Below, one piece after another: positions 4,584 to 10,846 of a stretch of 10,846 nt of DNA (its first letter is position 1; each line of letters begins with the position of its first letter). A model generated the notes under the pieces. That model did no database searches, was not told where the DNA came from, and saw only the letters and a program-made list of their open reading frames with translations. The DNA lies in the NCBI GenBank assembly GCA_002382495.1, contig DFXW01000039.1, positions 13,092 to 23,937 on the forward strand, in the 5' to 3' direction. Origin of the DNA: Flavobacterium sp. UBA4098. Lineage in GTDB: Bacteria; Bacteroidota; Bacteroidia; Flavobacteriales; Flavobacteriaceae. A program made the position numbers and the translations under genes.

Positions 4584-6983
4584 ATGGCAAAAAAATCAAA
4601 TACTCGAAATAAAATTTTCAAAACAGTTAAAGCTAAGTTAGAATATATCCAAAAAGATTGCAATGAACCAGAATTATTCGAAGACTTAAAGCAACTATTT
4701 CGAAATAAACATTTTGAGAATGTAAAAATAACCCATGGTAATACAGAGTTTGGGAAAGATTTAGTCTTTTCTAAACCAAGTGAAAGTTTTGGAGAAAATA
4801 AATGGTATGCAGCTATTGTAAAAAATAAATCTGCTACCCAAAATGACTTCATGCAAGGTCACGAAATTGGAGACCAAATTGAATTAGCTTTAAAAATAAA
4901 ACACACTGAACTAGATGGTTCAGAGAAAAGTATTGCAGGGCTATTCATAATCATTAACGGTACTGTATCACCAAATGCTACCAAAGTGATTTCTCAGTAC
5001 ATACCTACTATGGTTTTAGAGCACATCAAAATTTGGGACTATCAAGATTTAGAAAAAGAAATTTCCTCACATTCAAAGGATACATTTTTGAATAATGTTG
5101 AACCTACAATGAATCGTTACGTACAAGAGCAAATTAAAATACTCTCAGACATCAGTACATCCAGCAATATTTACGATTTAAAGATTGATGATATTAATGA
5201 AATATTCATCAATGTACAAACAACATATTCGAGAGAATTAAGAAAAATAAATGAATATGTGACGTTTGACAATGAGAAGGAAATATATAAGGAAGAGGAT
5301 ATTGAGGGATCAAATGAAATTTTGAACTCAAATAAGAATTTTATCATTCACGGAATTCCTACATCAGGAAAAACATTGTTTTTAAAAAGAATTGGAATTA
5401 AAGCATTATCGGCTGATAATATAAAACCAAACGCAGTTTTTTACTTTGATTTACAAAATATAAGAATTGAAAATTTTAATATAAATGAATTAATTATTGA
5501 ACAATTTAAAAGTTTAACGGATGGTGAAAATTTTGATTTAGATGAATTTGGAAAAAAGATTTTGTTGTTTGATTCAATTGATTTTATTCGAGATGAAGTC
5601 ACTAAAATTGAAATTCTGCAAAAAATAGAAAGCTTTATAGAGTTAAAAGTGATTGACAACATACAAGTTGTAATTGCTGTACGTAGTTTAGAGTTTGTAA
5701 AAAAGAGTGGTCTTTTATCTCAATTTGAAGAGACTGAATTACTTCCTTTCAATTTTAATCAAGCACTCAAACTGGTAAAAAAAATCATACCTAATAACGA
5801 ACAAAAAGCAACCAATTTTTTAAAAGCACTTCAAAATTCCTTATTGGATACTACAATACAACGTACACCTCTCGCTCTAACATTAATGGCGATAATGTAT
5901 AGAGATGATAAAGTTGATTTGAAAGAGCTTCCGGCAAACATATTTGAACTCTATAATAAATTTACCGATGTATATTTAGATCGATGGGATGTTTCTAAAG
6001 GACTTACTCAACTTTATAAATATGAGCAAACTAAGAATATAATCGCTTTCATTGCATATGATTTACATCAACAGGGCTTAAATTCAATTTCTTCTGAAGA
6101 TTTGAAAATATTTCTTGAAAAATTACGTAAAAACTTTAACTATGACGAGTTAGACAACGTTGACAATTTTATATTGCATCTAAAATCTAAAAATGGCGTT
6201 TTTTATTACGATAATATAAATGACACTTTTATGTTTTTTAATCACTTTTTTCAAGAATATTTCGCAAGCCTATGTATTGAAGACGATGATGATGTAGTTT
6301 TAATTAACAACTTTTTTAATGGATGGTGGAGCAATGCTCTTGTTTTTTATTGTGGGAAAAAACCAAAAAGTAACAAATTACACAGTGATATAATAAAAAC
6401 AATAGTACCAGTAGGATCGTTTCAAAAACTTGTATATATAAGTCAGCATTCTAAATGCTTGCAGGCGAGTCATGCTATTTCAATTGCAAATAGAACTGCT
6501 GTAATAAGAAAAATGATTTTTGAATATGACCAAATGTTTAATGCTTTAATTGAAGAAACAAAAAATCCAGAATCCATATTGAATAGTGTTCCGTTTGTAA
6601 ATATTTTAAATCAAAGTAAAACAATCTTTGAAACTACTTTCGGCTCAAAGCATATTTCAACAAATGAAACTATAAATTTATTTGAAGAGATTCTTCTAAA
6701 TGAGAATAGTGGTTTGAACAATATGACATTATACAATATTGCTTATTACCTCGCTTTCCATCAGAATTCACCAGATCCATTGTCTATTTTTGAAGAAAAG
6801 ATATGTGAGGATGTAGTGTGGAATAGAATTTTATACGTTGATATCAATTTCTTAAAAATGAAAAAAAGGATAGATGAAAAAAAGTTTATTCGAATTAAAA
6901 GAAGAATGAATAAAAACAAGTTTTTAATCCAACATATACTAAATAACAATATTTTGGAAAAATTTAATCTTTTAGAAAAATAA
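4584..6983 (+). CDS. STAND NTPase: endonuclease-like N-terminus plus NACHT (bacterial NLR-like, putative anti-phage)
   Basis: The 799-aa protein reads as effector, switch and sensor. Residues 30-105 resemble a PD-(D/E)xK/Mrr-like fold (HGNTEFGKDLVF at 51-62, then WYAAIVKNK at 74-82, then the helix GHEIGDQIELALK). The NACHT ATPase follows: Walker A GIPTSGKT at 257-264, Walker B ILLFDSID at 326-333, sensor VVIAVRS at 362-368, TPLALTLM at 428-435, and the NACHT-typical FFNHFFQEYFAS at 551-562 after the winged-helix part. The last 230 residues carry no repeat I recognise and would be the sensor. STAND proteins of this layout oligomerise after ligand binding, and many bacterial ones defend against phages. 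The nuclease motif has Ile78 where Glu or Gln is usual, so catalysis is uncertain. The gene is A/T-rich and has an A-rich leader. NACHT call strong; nuclease call moderate; defence role inferred. Confidence 0.85.
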   Translation: MAKKSNTRNKIFKTVKAKLEYIQKDCNEPELFEDLKQLFRNKHFENVKITHGNTEFGKDLVFSKPSESFGENKWYAAIVKNKSATQNDFMQGHEIGDQIELALKIKHTELDGSEKSIAGLFIIINGTVSPNATKVISQYIPTMVLEHIKIWDYQDLEKEISSHSKDTFLNNVEPTMNRYVQEQIKILSDISTSSNIYDLKIDDINEIFINVQTTYSRELRKINEYVTFDNEKEIYKEEDIEGSNEILNSNKNFIIHGIPTSGKTLFLKRIGIKALSADNIKPNAVFYFDLQNIRIENFNINELIIEQFKSLTDGENFDLDEFGKKILLFDSIDFIRDEVTKIEILQKIESFIELKVIDNIQVVIAVRSLEFVKKSGLLSQFEETELLPFNFNQALKLVKKIIPNNEQKATNFLKALQNSLLDTTIQRTPLALTLMAIMYRDDKVDLKELPANIFELYNKFTDVYLDRWDVSKGLTQLYKYEQTKNIIAFIAYDLHQQGLNSISSEDLKIFLEKLRKNFNYDELDNVDNFILHLKSKNGVFYYDNINDTFMFFNHFFQEYFASLCIEDDDDVVLINNFFNGWWSNALVFYCGKKPKSNKLHSDIIKTIVPVGSFQKLVYISQHSKCLQASHAISIANRTAVIRKMIFEYDQMFNALIEETKNPESILNSVPFVNILNQSKTIFETTFGSKHISTNETINLFEEILLNENSGLNNMTLYNIAYYLAFHQNSPDPLSIFEEKICEDVVWNRILYVDINFLKMKKRIDEKKFIRIKRRMNKNKFLIQHILNNNILEKFNLLEK

Positions 6984-7018
6984 CCCGATGGCGCGGATTT
7001 GTAATCCGTGCTTAATCA
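6984..7018. repeat. Stop-proximal REP-like repeat, copy 2
   Basis: It begins at the base after the NACHT stop codon and matches 8109-8143 at 32 of 35 positions. It contains a hairpin of GCGCGGATT (6991-6999) with AATCCGTGC (7003-7011), with one G-T pair. The centre GGATTTGTAATCC looks like a tRNA-Thr(UGU) anticodon arm, but no other tRNA part is present. The hairpin is not followed by a T-run. Confidence 0.8.
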
Positions 7019-7037
7019 TTATTAAAAATAAATAACA

Positions 7038-7178
7038 ATGACAATCAAACCAATCAAAAAAGGTCCCAAAAGAATTGCAAAATCAACTGGAAAACCTGAT
7101 CAACGTCAACATGATAATAAAGGAACACTAGGCAATACACCATCATTAAAACCATCGAAATCAACTATGAAAAAATAG
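7038..7178 (+). CDS. 46-aa basic micropeptide, copy 1
   Basis: ATG at 7038 to TAG at 7176-7178 encodes a Lys-, Pro- and Gly-rich peptide that starts MTIKPIKKGPKRIAKSTGKP and ends KPSKSTMKK, with no hydrophobic segment. A related reading frame starts at 8157 in the next spacer. Over the first 17 codons the two differ at about six third positions without changing the residue and at about six codons with a change, which points to selection for the peptide. The leader before ATG is A-rich. It sits 20 bases behind the repeat at 6984-7018 and 90 bases ahead of the LPO_1073-like gene. Function unknown; a nucleic-acid-binding peptide, an antitoxin-like factor or a decayed larger gene are all possible. 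Confidence 0.5.
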   Translation: MTIKPIKKGPKRIAKSTGKPDQRQHDNKGTLGNTPSLKPSKSTMKK

Positions 7179-7203
7179 AATTATTAGATTCCAAAAATTT
7201 ATA

Positions 7204-7232
7204 TATTATCATTGATATATAGTAGTTATAGC
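7204..7232 (+). promoter_or_regulatory. Promoter-like block conserved between two spacers, copy 1
   Basis: TATCATTG at 7207-7214 differs from TAnnTTTG at one base. The surrounding stretch (ttatat, CATTGAT, TAGTTA) is repeated upstream of the Ntn-hydrolase gene at 8250-8282. Conservation in an otherwise diverged spacer suggests a promoter or binding site. No clear -33 box is seen. Confidence 0.35.
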
Positions 7233-7268
7233 ACATTATAAAACGACTCACAAAAATCAAGTAAAAAT

Positions 7269-8105
7269 ATGGAACCATTATCAATTATAGCAATTGGAGC
7301 AGCAGTTGGTGGAGCAGCAGGAAAATTTGTAGAAAAAGCATGGGATTCAGGAGAGAAATGGATTCAAACATTTTTCAAAGACCATAAAGAAGTTGCGCAA
7401 AAAAAAGCAACTGAAAATACAATGGATTTTTTAAATGAATTAGCACAAAACGTTAAACAACTTGAAGAGTCAAAACAGATTTCACAAGAAAAAATTAATT
7501 CAGCACAAGATCACCCTGACTTTTCAGCACTTCTTCAAAAAGCATTACTGACATCTGCTCAAACAGACAATAAAGACAAACACGTTATATTGGCAAGACT
7601 TGTCTCTGAAAGACTAAAAACAGAACCAGAATCTATTCTTGCATTAGGTTCAAAAATGGCTTGTGATGCAATATCATATGCAACCGTAAATCAATTAATG
7701 ATTTTGGGATTGGCAGTTAATTTTTATGGAATAAGACCAAATCCATATCCACCATTAGGTGTGAACGAAACAAATTTTCAAGCTTGGTTGGACAATTGGT
7801 TAATCATAAGGCTTAAACCTTATCAGAATATAACATTCAGAGAAATTGACATAACACATTTAGAATCACTGTCATGTTTGAAAGTAAACACTTTCATTGG
7901 TCGTGGCTTGAATGATATGTTTCAAAAGGACAATCTTATTTATGACTTTGAAAAAATGAGAGACGTTCCTCTTAAAGATTCAATGAAAAAAATATGGGAA
8001 CAAGGGTTACAAAAAATTGAGTTTACAACAGTCGGACAAATTATCGGTGTTTCAGTATCAGACTTATTGACTAATACTACTACTACATTTGACGGATGGG
8101 AATAA
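7269..8105 (+). CDS. LPO_1073/Vpar_1526-like family protein
   Basis: The 278-aa protein has a glycine-rich N-terminal segment (IIAIGAAVGGAAGKF at 6-20) that could form a glycine-zipper or membrane-associated helix. An acidic and basic helical stretch follows at 35-80. The block at 81-152 (DHPDFSALLQKALLTSAQTD, LARLVSERLKTEPESILAL, NQLMILGLAV) matches what I know of the LPO_1073/Vpar_1526 family, a family named only by locus tags. Its C-terminal part holds a further helical segment. No catalytic motif is visible. Such proteins occur as scattered accessory genes, and here it sits inside a defence-like block. The ATG at 7269 follows an A-rich leader. A role at the membrane, for example in abortive infection, is possible but unsupported. 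The family call is from memory. Confidence 0.65.
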   Translation: MEPLSIIAIGAAVGGAAGKFVEKAWDSGEKWIQTFFKDHKEVAQKKATENTMDFLNELAQNVKQLEESKQISQEKINSAQDHPDFSALLQKALLTSAQTDNKDKHVILARLVSERLKTEPESILALGSKMACDAISYATVNQLMILGLAVNFYGIRPNPYPPLGVNETNFQAWLDNWLIIRLKPYQNITFREIDITHLESLSCLKVNTFIGRGLNDMFQKDNLIYDFEKMRDVPLKDSMKKIWEQGLQKIEFTTVGQIIGVSVSDLLTNTTTTFDGWE

Positions 8106-8108
8106 TAT

Positions 8109-8145
8109 CCCGATGGAGCCGATTTGTAATCAGTGCTTAATCAAT
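8109..8145. repeat. Stop-proximal REP-like repeat, copy 3
   Basis: It starts four bases after the LPO_1073-like stop codon and matches copy 2 at 32 of 35 positions. Its three differences break pairs in the copy-2 hairpin, so the sequence and not the stem is what has been kept. Bases 8112-8145 match the fourth copy (9005-9038) at 26 of 34 positions. Confidence 0.8.
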
Positions 8146-8156
8146 GAAAAAAAACT

Positions 8157-8273
8157 ATGACCATTCAAGCAATCAAAACAGGACCAAAAAGAACAGCTAC
8201 ATCAACATGGAAAAAAATAAAATTAATACACCAACCAATATTTAAAAAATTATATAGCATTGATGCTATTTAA
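8157..8273 (+). pseudogene. Basic micropeptide, copy 2 (internally deleted and frame-altered)
   Basis: ATG at 8157 to TAA at 8271-8273 gives 38 residues starting MTIQAIKTGPKRTATSTWKK. It is a paralogue of the peptide at 7038-7178 over the first 17 codons. After that, the sequence jumps to one resembling the end of copy 1 (tcaacatggaaaaaaataa against tcaactatgaaaaaatag), as if about 26 codons had been lost and a base gained, so the equivalent stop is read through. It therefore looks like a shortened relic, though a working short variant cannot be excluded. It lies just behind repeat copy 3, in the same order as in the first spacer. Confidence 0.4.
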
Positions 8274-8282
8274 TAGTTAGAC
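8250..8282 (+). promoter_or_regulatory. Promoter-like block conserved between two spacers, copy 2
   Basis: TAGCATTG at 8255-8262 within ttatat, CATTGAT and TAGTTA words corresponds to 7204-7232. AGCAT-tg-ATGCT (8256-8267) also forms a short perfect inverted repeat here. It lies 15-45 bases ahead of the Ntn-hydrolase ATG. Confidence 0.35.
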
Positions 8283-8296
8283 ATAATTTATTAATC

Positions 8297-8995
8297 ATGA
8301 CGATAATAATTGGATTTGTAACAAAATCATCTGCTGTAGTGGCTAGTGATGGAAGAATTTCTAGTGGTGCATACTATGAAGGGAAATTTTTGCAGAGAAA
8401 ATCTGAAGTGAAATCAGATGAATTTGACAAAACTTTTTCACTAAAAAATGGGAAATTAATTGGAGCTGTCTCGGGCACTATGAGTTTTCAAGGAAAAAAA
8501 ACCCGTGAGCATATTGCTTCGTTAGTAGAAGAATACGATTCAGTTCAATACTCCTTGCAAGAACTTGCAGAATATGTTTGTGAAGGTATTAAAACTGGTT
8601 TACTAAAAGTATCAGATGATGAAATTCTTTTTCGATTTAGATCAATTGACCTAATACTTATAGGTAGCAAATCAGATTCTGATTCAACTTATGAAATAAA
8701 AAGTTGTAGAATAAAACCAAACGATACCAATACTAGCATCGACTACAATATCGACACTAAAGACCCTTTAAAAGATAACCTTACTCACTGGCAGATTTTT
8801 GGTGACGATACTTCGCAAGCTATTGTCAATACCTTCTTGCAAAATGAAATCGGATTACTTAAAGTACATAACAAAAAAAACCTTAGATCAATATCATACA
8901 AGGCAATCAAGCTTGGAATAAAAAACTCAACTATTAGCAAATCAGGAGATCACCAAACCTGTGGCGGTAAAGTCTTTGTAATAAATACTAATTAA
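8297..8995 (+). CDS. Proteasome-beta/HslV-like Ntn-hydrolase family protein
   Basis: The 232-aa protein starts MTIIIGFVTKSSAVVASDGR, the pattern of proteasome beta and HslV subunits. If Met is removed, Thr becomes residue 1, the expected nucleophile, and Asp falls exactly at 17. FDKTFSLKNGKLIGAVSG then supplies a Lys (44) in the place of the family's Lys33, followed by Gly59 in the place of Gly47, with about 11 extra residues between Asp and Lys. The C-terminus GGKVFVIN fits the last strand of the fold. No HslU, Clp or other unfoldase gene is nearby, unlike hslV operons. It could be a stand-alone peptidase or amidase, activated without a propeptide. The predicted fold is convincing; substrate and any defence role are unknown. 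It lies in the A/T-rich block, 191 bases behind the LPO_1073-like gene. Confidence 0.75.
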   Translation: MTIIIGFVTKSSAVVASDGRISSGAYYEGKFLQRKSEVKSDEFDKTFSLKNGKLIGAVSGTMSFQGKKTREHIASLVEEYDSVQYSLQELAEYVCEGIKTGLLKVSDDEILFRFRSIDLILIGSKSDSDSTYEIKSCRIKPNDTNTSIDYNIDTKDPLKDNLTHWQIFGDDTSQAIVNTFLQNEIGLLKVHNKKNLRSISYKAIKLGIKNSTISKSGDHQTCGGKVFVINTN

Positions 8996-9004
8996 ACTAT
9001 CTAA

Positions 9005-9038
9005 GTTGGAGCGGTTTTACATTCAGTGATTAGTCAAT
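9005..9038. repeat. Stop-proximal REP-like repeat, copy 4
   Basis: It starts nine bases after the Ntn-hydrolase stop codon and matches copy 3 at 26 of 34 positions. Its first part (9006-9021) matches 697-712 at 15 of 16 positions, which links the left-edge copy to the accessory block. Confidence 0.7.
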
Positions 9039-9136
9039 ATAAAAACGGTAAAAAATAAATAGTATTGCCAATTTTATATAAATTTTAAAAGGAAGAGTAA
9101 TTCTAAGAAAACTACATAGCTTTTAGAAATTAGTAG

Positions 9137-9144
9137 TATTTTTG
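9137..9144 (+). promoter_or_regulatory. -7 box TATTTTTG upstream of the AlbA_2 gene
   Basis: This is a full match to the Bacteroidota consensus TAnnTTTG; no clear -33 TTG is seen. Transcription would begin near 9150, which would leave the ATG at 9155 almost leaderless but give the ATG at 9182 a leader of about 30 bases. It therefore also bears on the choice of start. Confidence 0.5.
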
Positions 9145-9181
9145 CTAATACCCCATGTATAAATATAAATTATATCAATCG

Positions 9182-10570
9182 ATGCTCAACCCAACTGAAA
9201 TAAAATCAATAATAGCTGCTGGAGAAGGGTATAATGCCGAATTCAAAGTAAGTATTCCTAGTAAGATAAAAGAAATTACAGAAGAAGTATGTGCTTTTGC
9301 AAATGCTTCAGGAGGTATTGTTTTAATTGGTGTTGATGATGCTAATACTATCAAAGGGATAACTATTGATAATGGGAAACGTTCAGCCATCCAAAATTCT
9401 ATAAATGAAATATCCCCTGCTTTGAAATGTGAATTCTACATTGTTGAGGTAGATGGCAAAGACATGGCTGTAATCGAAGTGCCATCGGGTCAAAATAAAC
9501 CTTATGTCCTTTCAGGTGCAATTTATGTGCGTCAAGGTCCAAATTCTCAAAAGCTCACAACTGTTGAAGAAATGAGAGACTTTTTTCAACAAGCAGGCAA
9601 AATATATTTTGATGATGCTTATTGTTTAGATGCAACTATTGAAAAAGACATAGCAAAAGAAAATATCGATACCTTTAGATTTGAAGCAGGTTTAGTAAAT
9701 GCAACTTCAGATGAACAATTATTTTCAAACTTAAAATTAATTACAAACGATGGATATGTAAAAAATGGAACCGTTTTATTTTTCGGTAACAATCCAGAAC
9801 AGTTTTTTGAGAAAGCAGTAATTCGTTGTATAGCATTTGAGGGTATCGATAAACGTTATATAATTGATGACAAGTTAATGACTGGAACATTATACCAGCA
9901 ATATCAAGAAAGTATGATTTGGTTAAAGTCAAAACTAGATGTGAGATATGATATTGAAGGAGAAGGCGGTAAACCGAGAAAAGAACTTTGGGAAATTCCA
10001 GAAACAGCTTTTAAAGAAACTATCATAAACTCTTTGGCACATCGTGATTACTATGATAAAGGAGCTAGAATAACAATAGAAGTTTTTGATGATCGTGTCG
10101 AAATATCAAATCCAGGCGGTTTAATAAGTGCAGTGCCAAGAAATGAATTTGGTAAAAGAAGTGCTAGTAGAAATCCATTAATTTTTGGGTTATTCGAGAG
10201 AATGCGATTAGTAGAGCAAATAGGATCCGGTATAACTCGTATTAGAGATGTAATGAATGATGAAGGTCTGACTCCTCCCGAATTTACTATTGACGGAATG
10301 TTTACCGTCACATTAAGAAGACCTTTTGACTTTGAAAAGTGGGTGAATAAATGGGTGAATAATTTATCCGAAAAACAAATTAGGATCCTTACTGCAATTC
10401 ATCACAACACCAAAATTAAAAAAACAGAATTACAGCAATTAGTTGATTTTAGTGCTACTGCCTTAGATAACAATATCGAAATTCTTAAAAAAGAAGGTTT
10501 GTTGGAACGAGAAGGAACTAAAGGAGGTATTTGGATAATACATTATAGAAATCCAAAACTGGGTGAATAA
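9182..10570 (+). CDS. AlbA_2 (Schlafen-type) protein with GHKL-like ATPase domain and C-terminal winged helix
   Basis: This 462-aa protein belongs to the group often labelled 'ATP-binding protein' or 'RecG-like transcriptional regulator'. Residues 10-130 are the AlbA_2 domain (EGYNAEFK, then EEVCAFANASGGIVLIGVDD, then IYVRQG). Residues 270-380 are a HATPase_c_4-like domain with an N-box (AFKETIINSLAHRDYY, 276-291), DRVEISNPGG (304-313) and EQIGSGITRI (345-354). Residues 395-455 are a winged helix (TELQQLVDFSATALDNNIEI). The repeat KWVNKWVN at 386-393 joins the last two. An ATG at 9155 would add nine residues; I prefer 9182 because family members begin near MLNPTEIKS and the -7 box at 9137 leaves no leader for 9155. 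AlbA_2 proteins are frequent in mobile and defence regions; a regulatory or nucleic-acid-binding role is likely, its target unknown. Confidence 0.85.
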   Translation: MLNPTEIKSIIAAGEGYNAEFKVSIPSKIKEITEEVCAFANASGGIVLIGVDDANTIKGITIDNGKRSAIQNSINEISPALKCEFYIVEVDGKDMAVIEVPSGQNKPYVLSGAIYVRQGPNSQKLTTVEEMRDFFQQAGKIYFDDAYCLDATIEKDIAKENIDTFRFEAGLVNATSDEQLFSNLKLITNDGYVKNGTVLFFGNNPEQFFEKAVIRCIAFEGIDKRYIIDDKLMTGTLYQQYQESMIWLKSKLDVRYDIEGEGGKPRKELWEIPETAFKETIINSLAHRDYYDKGARITIEVFDDRVEISNPGGLISAVPRNEFGKRSASRNPLIFGLFERMRLVEQIGSGITRIRDVMNDEGLTPPEFTIDGMFTVTLRRPFDFEKWVNKWVNNLSEKQIRILTAIHHNTKIKKTELQQLVDFSATALDNNIEILKKEGLLEREGTKGGIWIIHYRNPKLGE

Positions 10571-10580
10571 GTGGGTGAAT
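10341..10580 (+). repeat. Direct repeat gggtgaataaRtgggtgaat, two copies 220 bases apart
   Basis: Copies at 10341-10360 and 10561-10580 match at 19 of 20 positions. The first encodes WVNKWVN inside the AlbA_2 protein. The second spans that gene's stop codon and encodes the same residues in another frame, so a one-base change in reading frame near 10556 would extend the protein with a second WVNKWVN. Confidence 0.75.
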
Positions 10581-10846
10581 TTAACGATCTAAACAAATCC
10601 CATCCTAACTTTTCAATACGGGCAATCAAGCGGTCTCTCTCCAGTCGGTGGCTTTGTTCCGTTCGGCTGCTCCAGTCGGTTAACACCTTCCATTTCGCAG
10701 TCAGTGCACCACTATAAAAAAAACAGTCGCTTCAACAAGCCACTGTTTTTTTTTTGTGCCACACTTCCTCATCTTCACACGCTCCCTACCTTGCGTTCGT
10801 CGGGGCTACCACATCCACCCTACCGCTTCATTCAGCTACAGTCCGC
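10581..10846. other. G/C-richer tail without a recognised gene
   Basis: Base composition shifts to clearly higher G/C after about 10600. Besides the terminator, the only structure is the 11-base word ctccagtcggt at 10639-10649 and 10670-10680. One + frame is open at the right edge but gives no recognisable protein. It may be the intergenic end of the island or the start of neighbouring mobile-element DNA that continues beyond the window. Confidence 0.45.
10716..10755. terminator. Strong bidirectional rho-independent terminator
   Basis: Eight A residues and CAGT (10716-10727) pair with ACTG and ten T residues (10742-10755). An inner GCTT-caac-AAGC hairpin (10729-10740) stacks on this stem, separated by a single C-C mismatch. 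A- and T-runs at the two ends allow termination on both strands. It would end transcripts of the accessory block and any leftward transcript from beyond the window. Confidence 0.88.

Noticed and set aside
6988..7012. Possible tRNA-Thr fragment (GGATTTGTAATCC with U33, UGU and A37-A38)
   Set aside because: Only an anticodon-arm-like hairpin is present; no acceptor stem, D arm or T arm flanks it, and copy 3 of the repeat loses the stem. It is kept only as a note on the repeat.
6984..9038. Integron-type cassette array with attC sites
   Set aside because: The repeats lack a consistent pair of RYYYAAC and GTTRRRY boxes and the folded attC layout, and no integron integrase is seen.
9155..9181. Upstream ATG for the AlbA_2 gene
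   Set aside because: The extra nine residues (MYKYKLYQS) do not fit the family's start, and the -7 box at 9137-9144 would leave almost no leader.

Overview
The window looks like a chromosomal or integrated-element segment from a flavobacterium-like member of the Bacteroidota. The grounds are the A/T-rich genes, A-rich translation starts without Shine-Dalgarno sequences, possible -7 boxes of the TAnnTTTG type, an RteC-family protein, and dispersed intergenic repeats of kinds I know from flavobacterial genomes. All convincing genes are on the + strand.

Layout. (1) 1-773: the 3' part of a response-regulator gene, cut by the left edge, then a 41-codon remnant ORF. (2) 774-3737: a four-gene mobile-element maintenance module separated by short repeat tracts. 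It holds an RteC-like protein, an excisionase-type helix-turn-helix protein, a winged-helix replication/regulatory protein, and a DnaC/IstB-like AAA+ ATPase. No integrase, relaxase or transposase is visible. (3) 3738-4109: a 372-base transition with no convincing gene; it holds a possible promoter and inverted repeats, and from here on the DNA is more A/T-rich. (4) 4110-10570: an accessory block, all in one direction: a 96-aa unknown protein; a 799-aa STAND ATPase with an endonuclease-like N-terminus and a NACHT core (bacterial NLR-like, a strong anti-phage candidate); a 46-aa basic peptide; an LPO_1073/Vpar_1526-like protein; a shortened second copy of the basic peptide; a proteasome-beta-like Ntn hydrolase; and an AlbA_2/Schlafen-like protein with a GHKL ATPase fold. 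(5) 10571-10846: a G/C-richer tail with a strong bidirectional terminator and no recognised gene.

How it may work together. Region 2 resembles the control and replication core of a mobile element, and region 4 its cargo. The cargo has the content of a defence island: a STAND sensor with a nuclease-like effector, a putative self-processing protease, an AlbA_2 protein and unknown small proteins. The most unusual structure is a repeated unit. After the stop codons of the NACHT, LPO_1073-like and Ntn-hydrolase genes (and again near the response-regulator stop) lies a copy of one 34-35-base repeat. In two cases it is followed by a paralogous basic micropeptide and a conserved A/T-rich promoter-like block before the next gene. 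This suggests cassette-like growth of the island by duplication or recombination of these spacers. The defence role is inferred from domains and context, not shown by the sequence.
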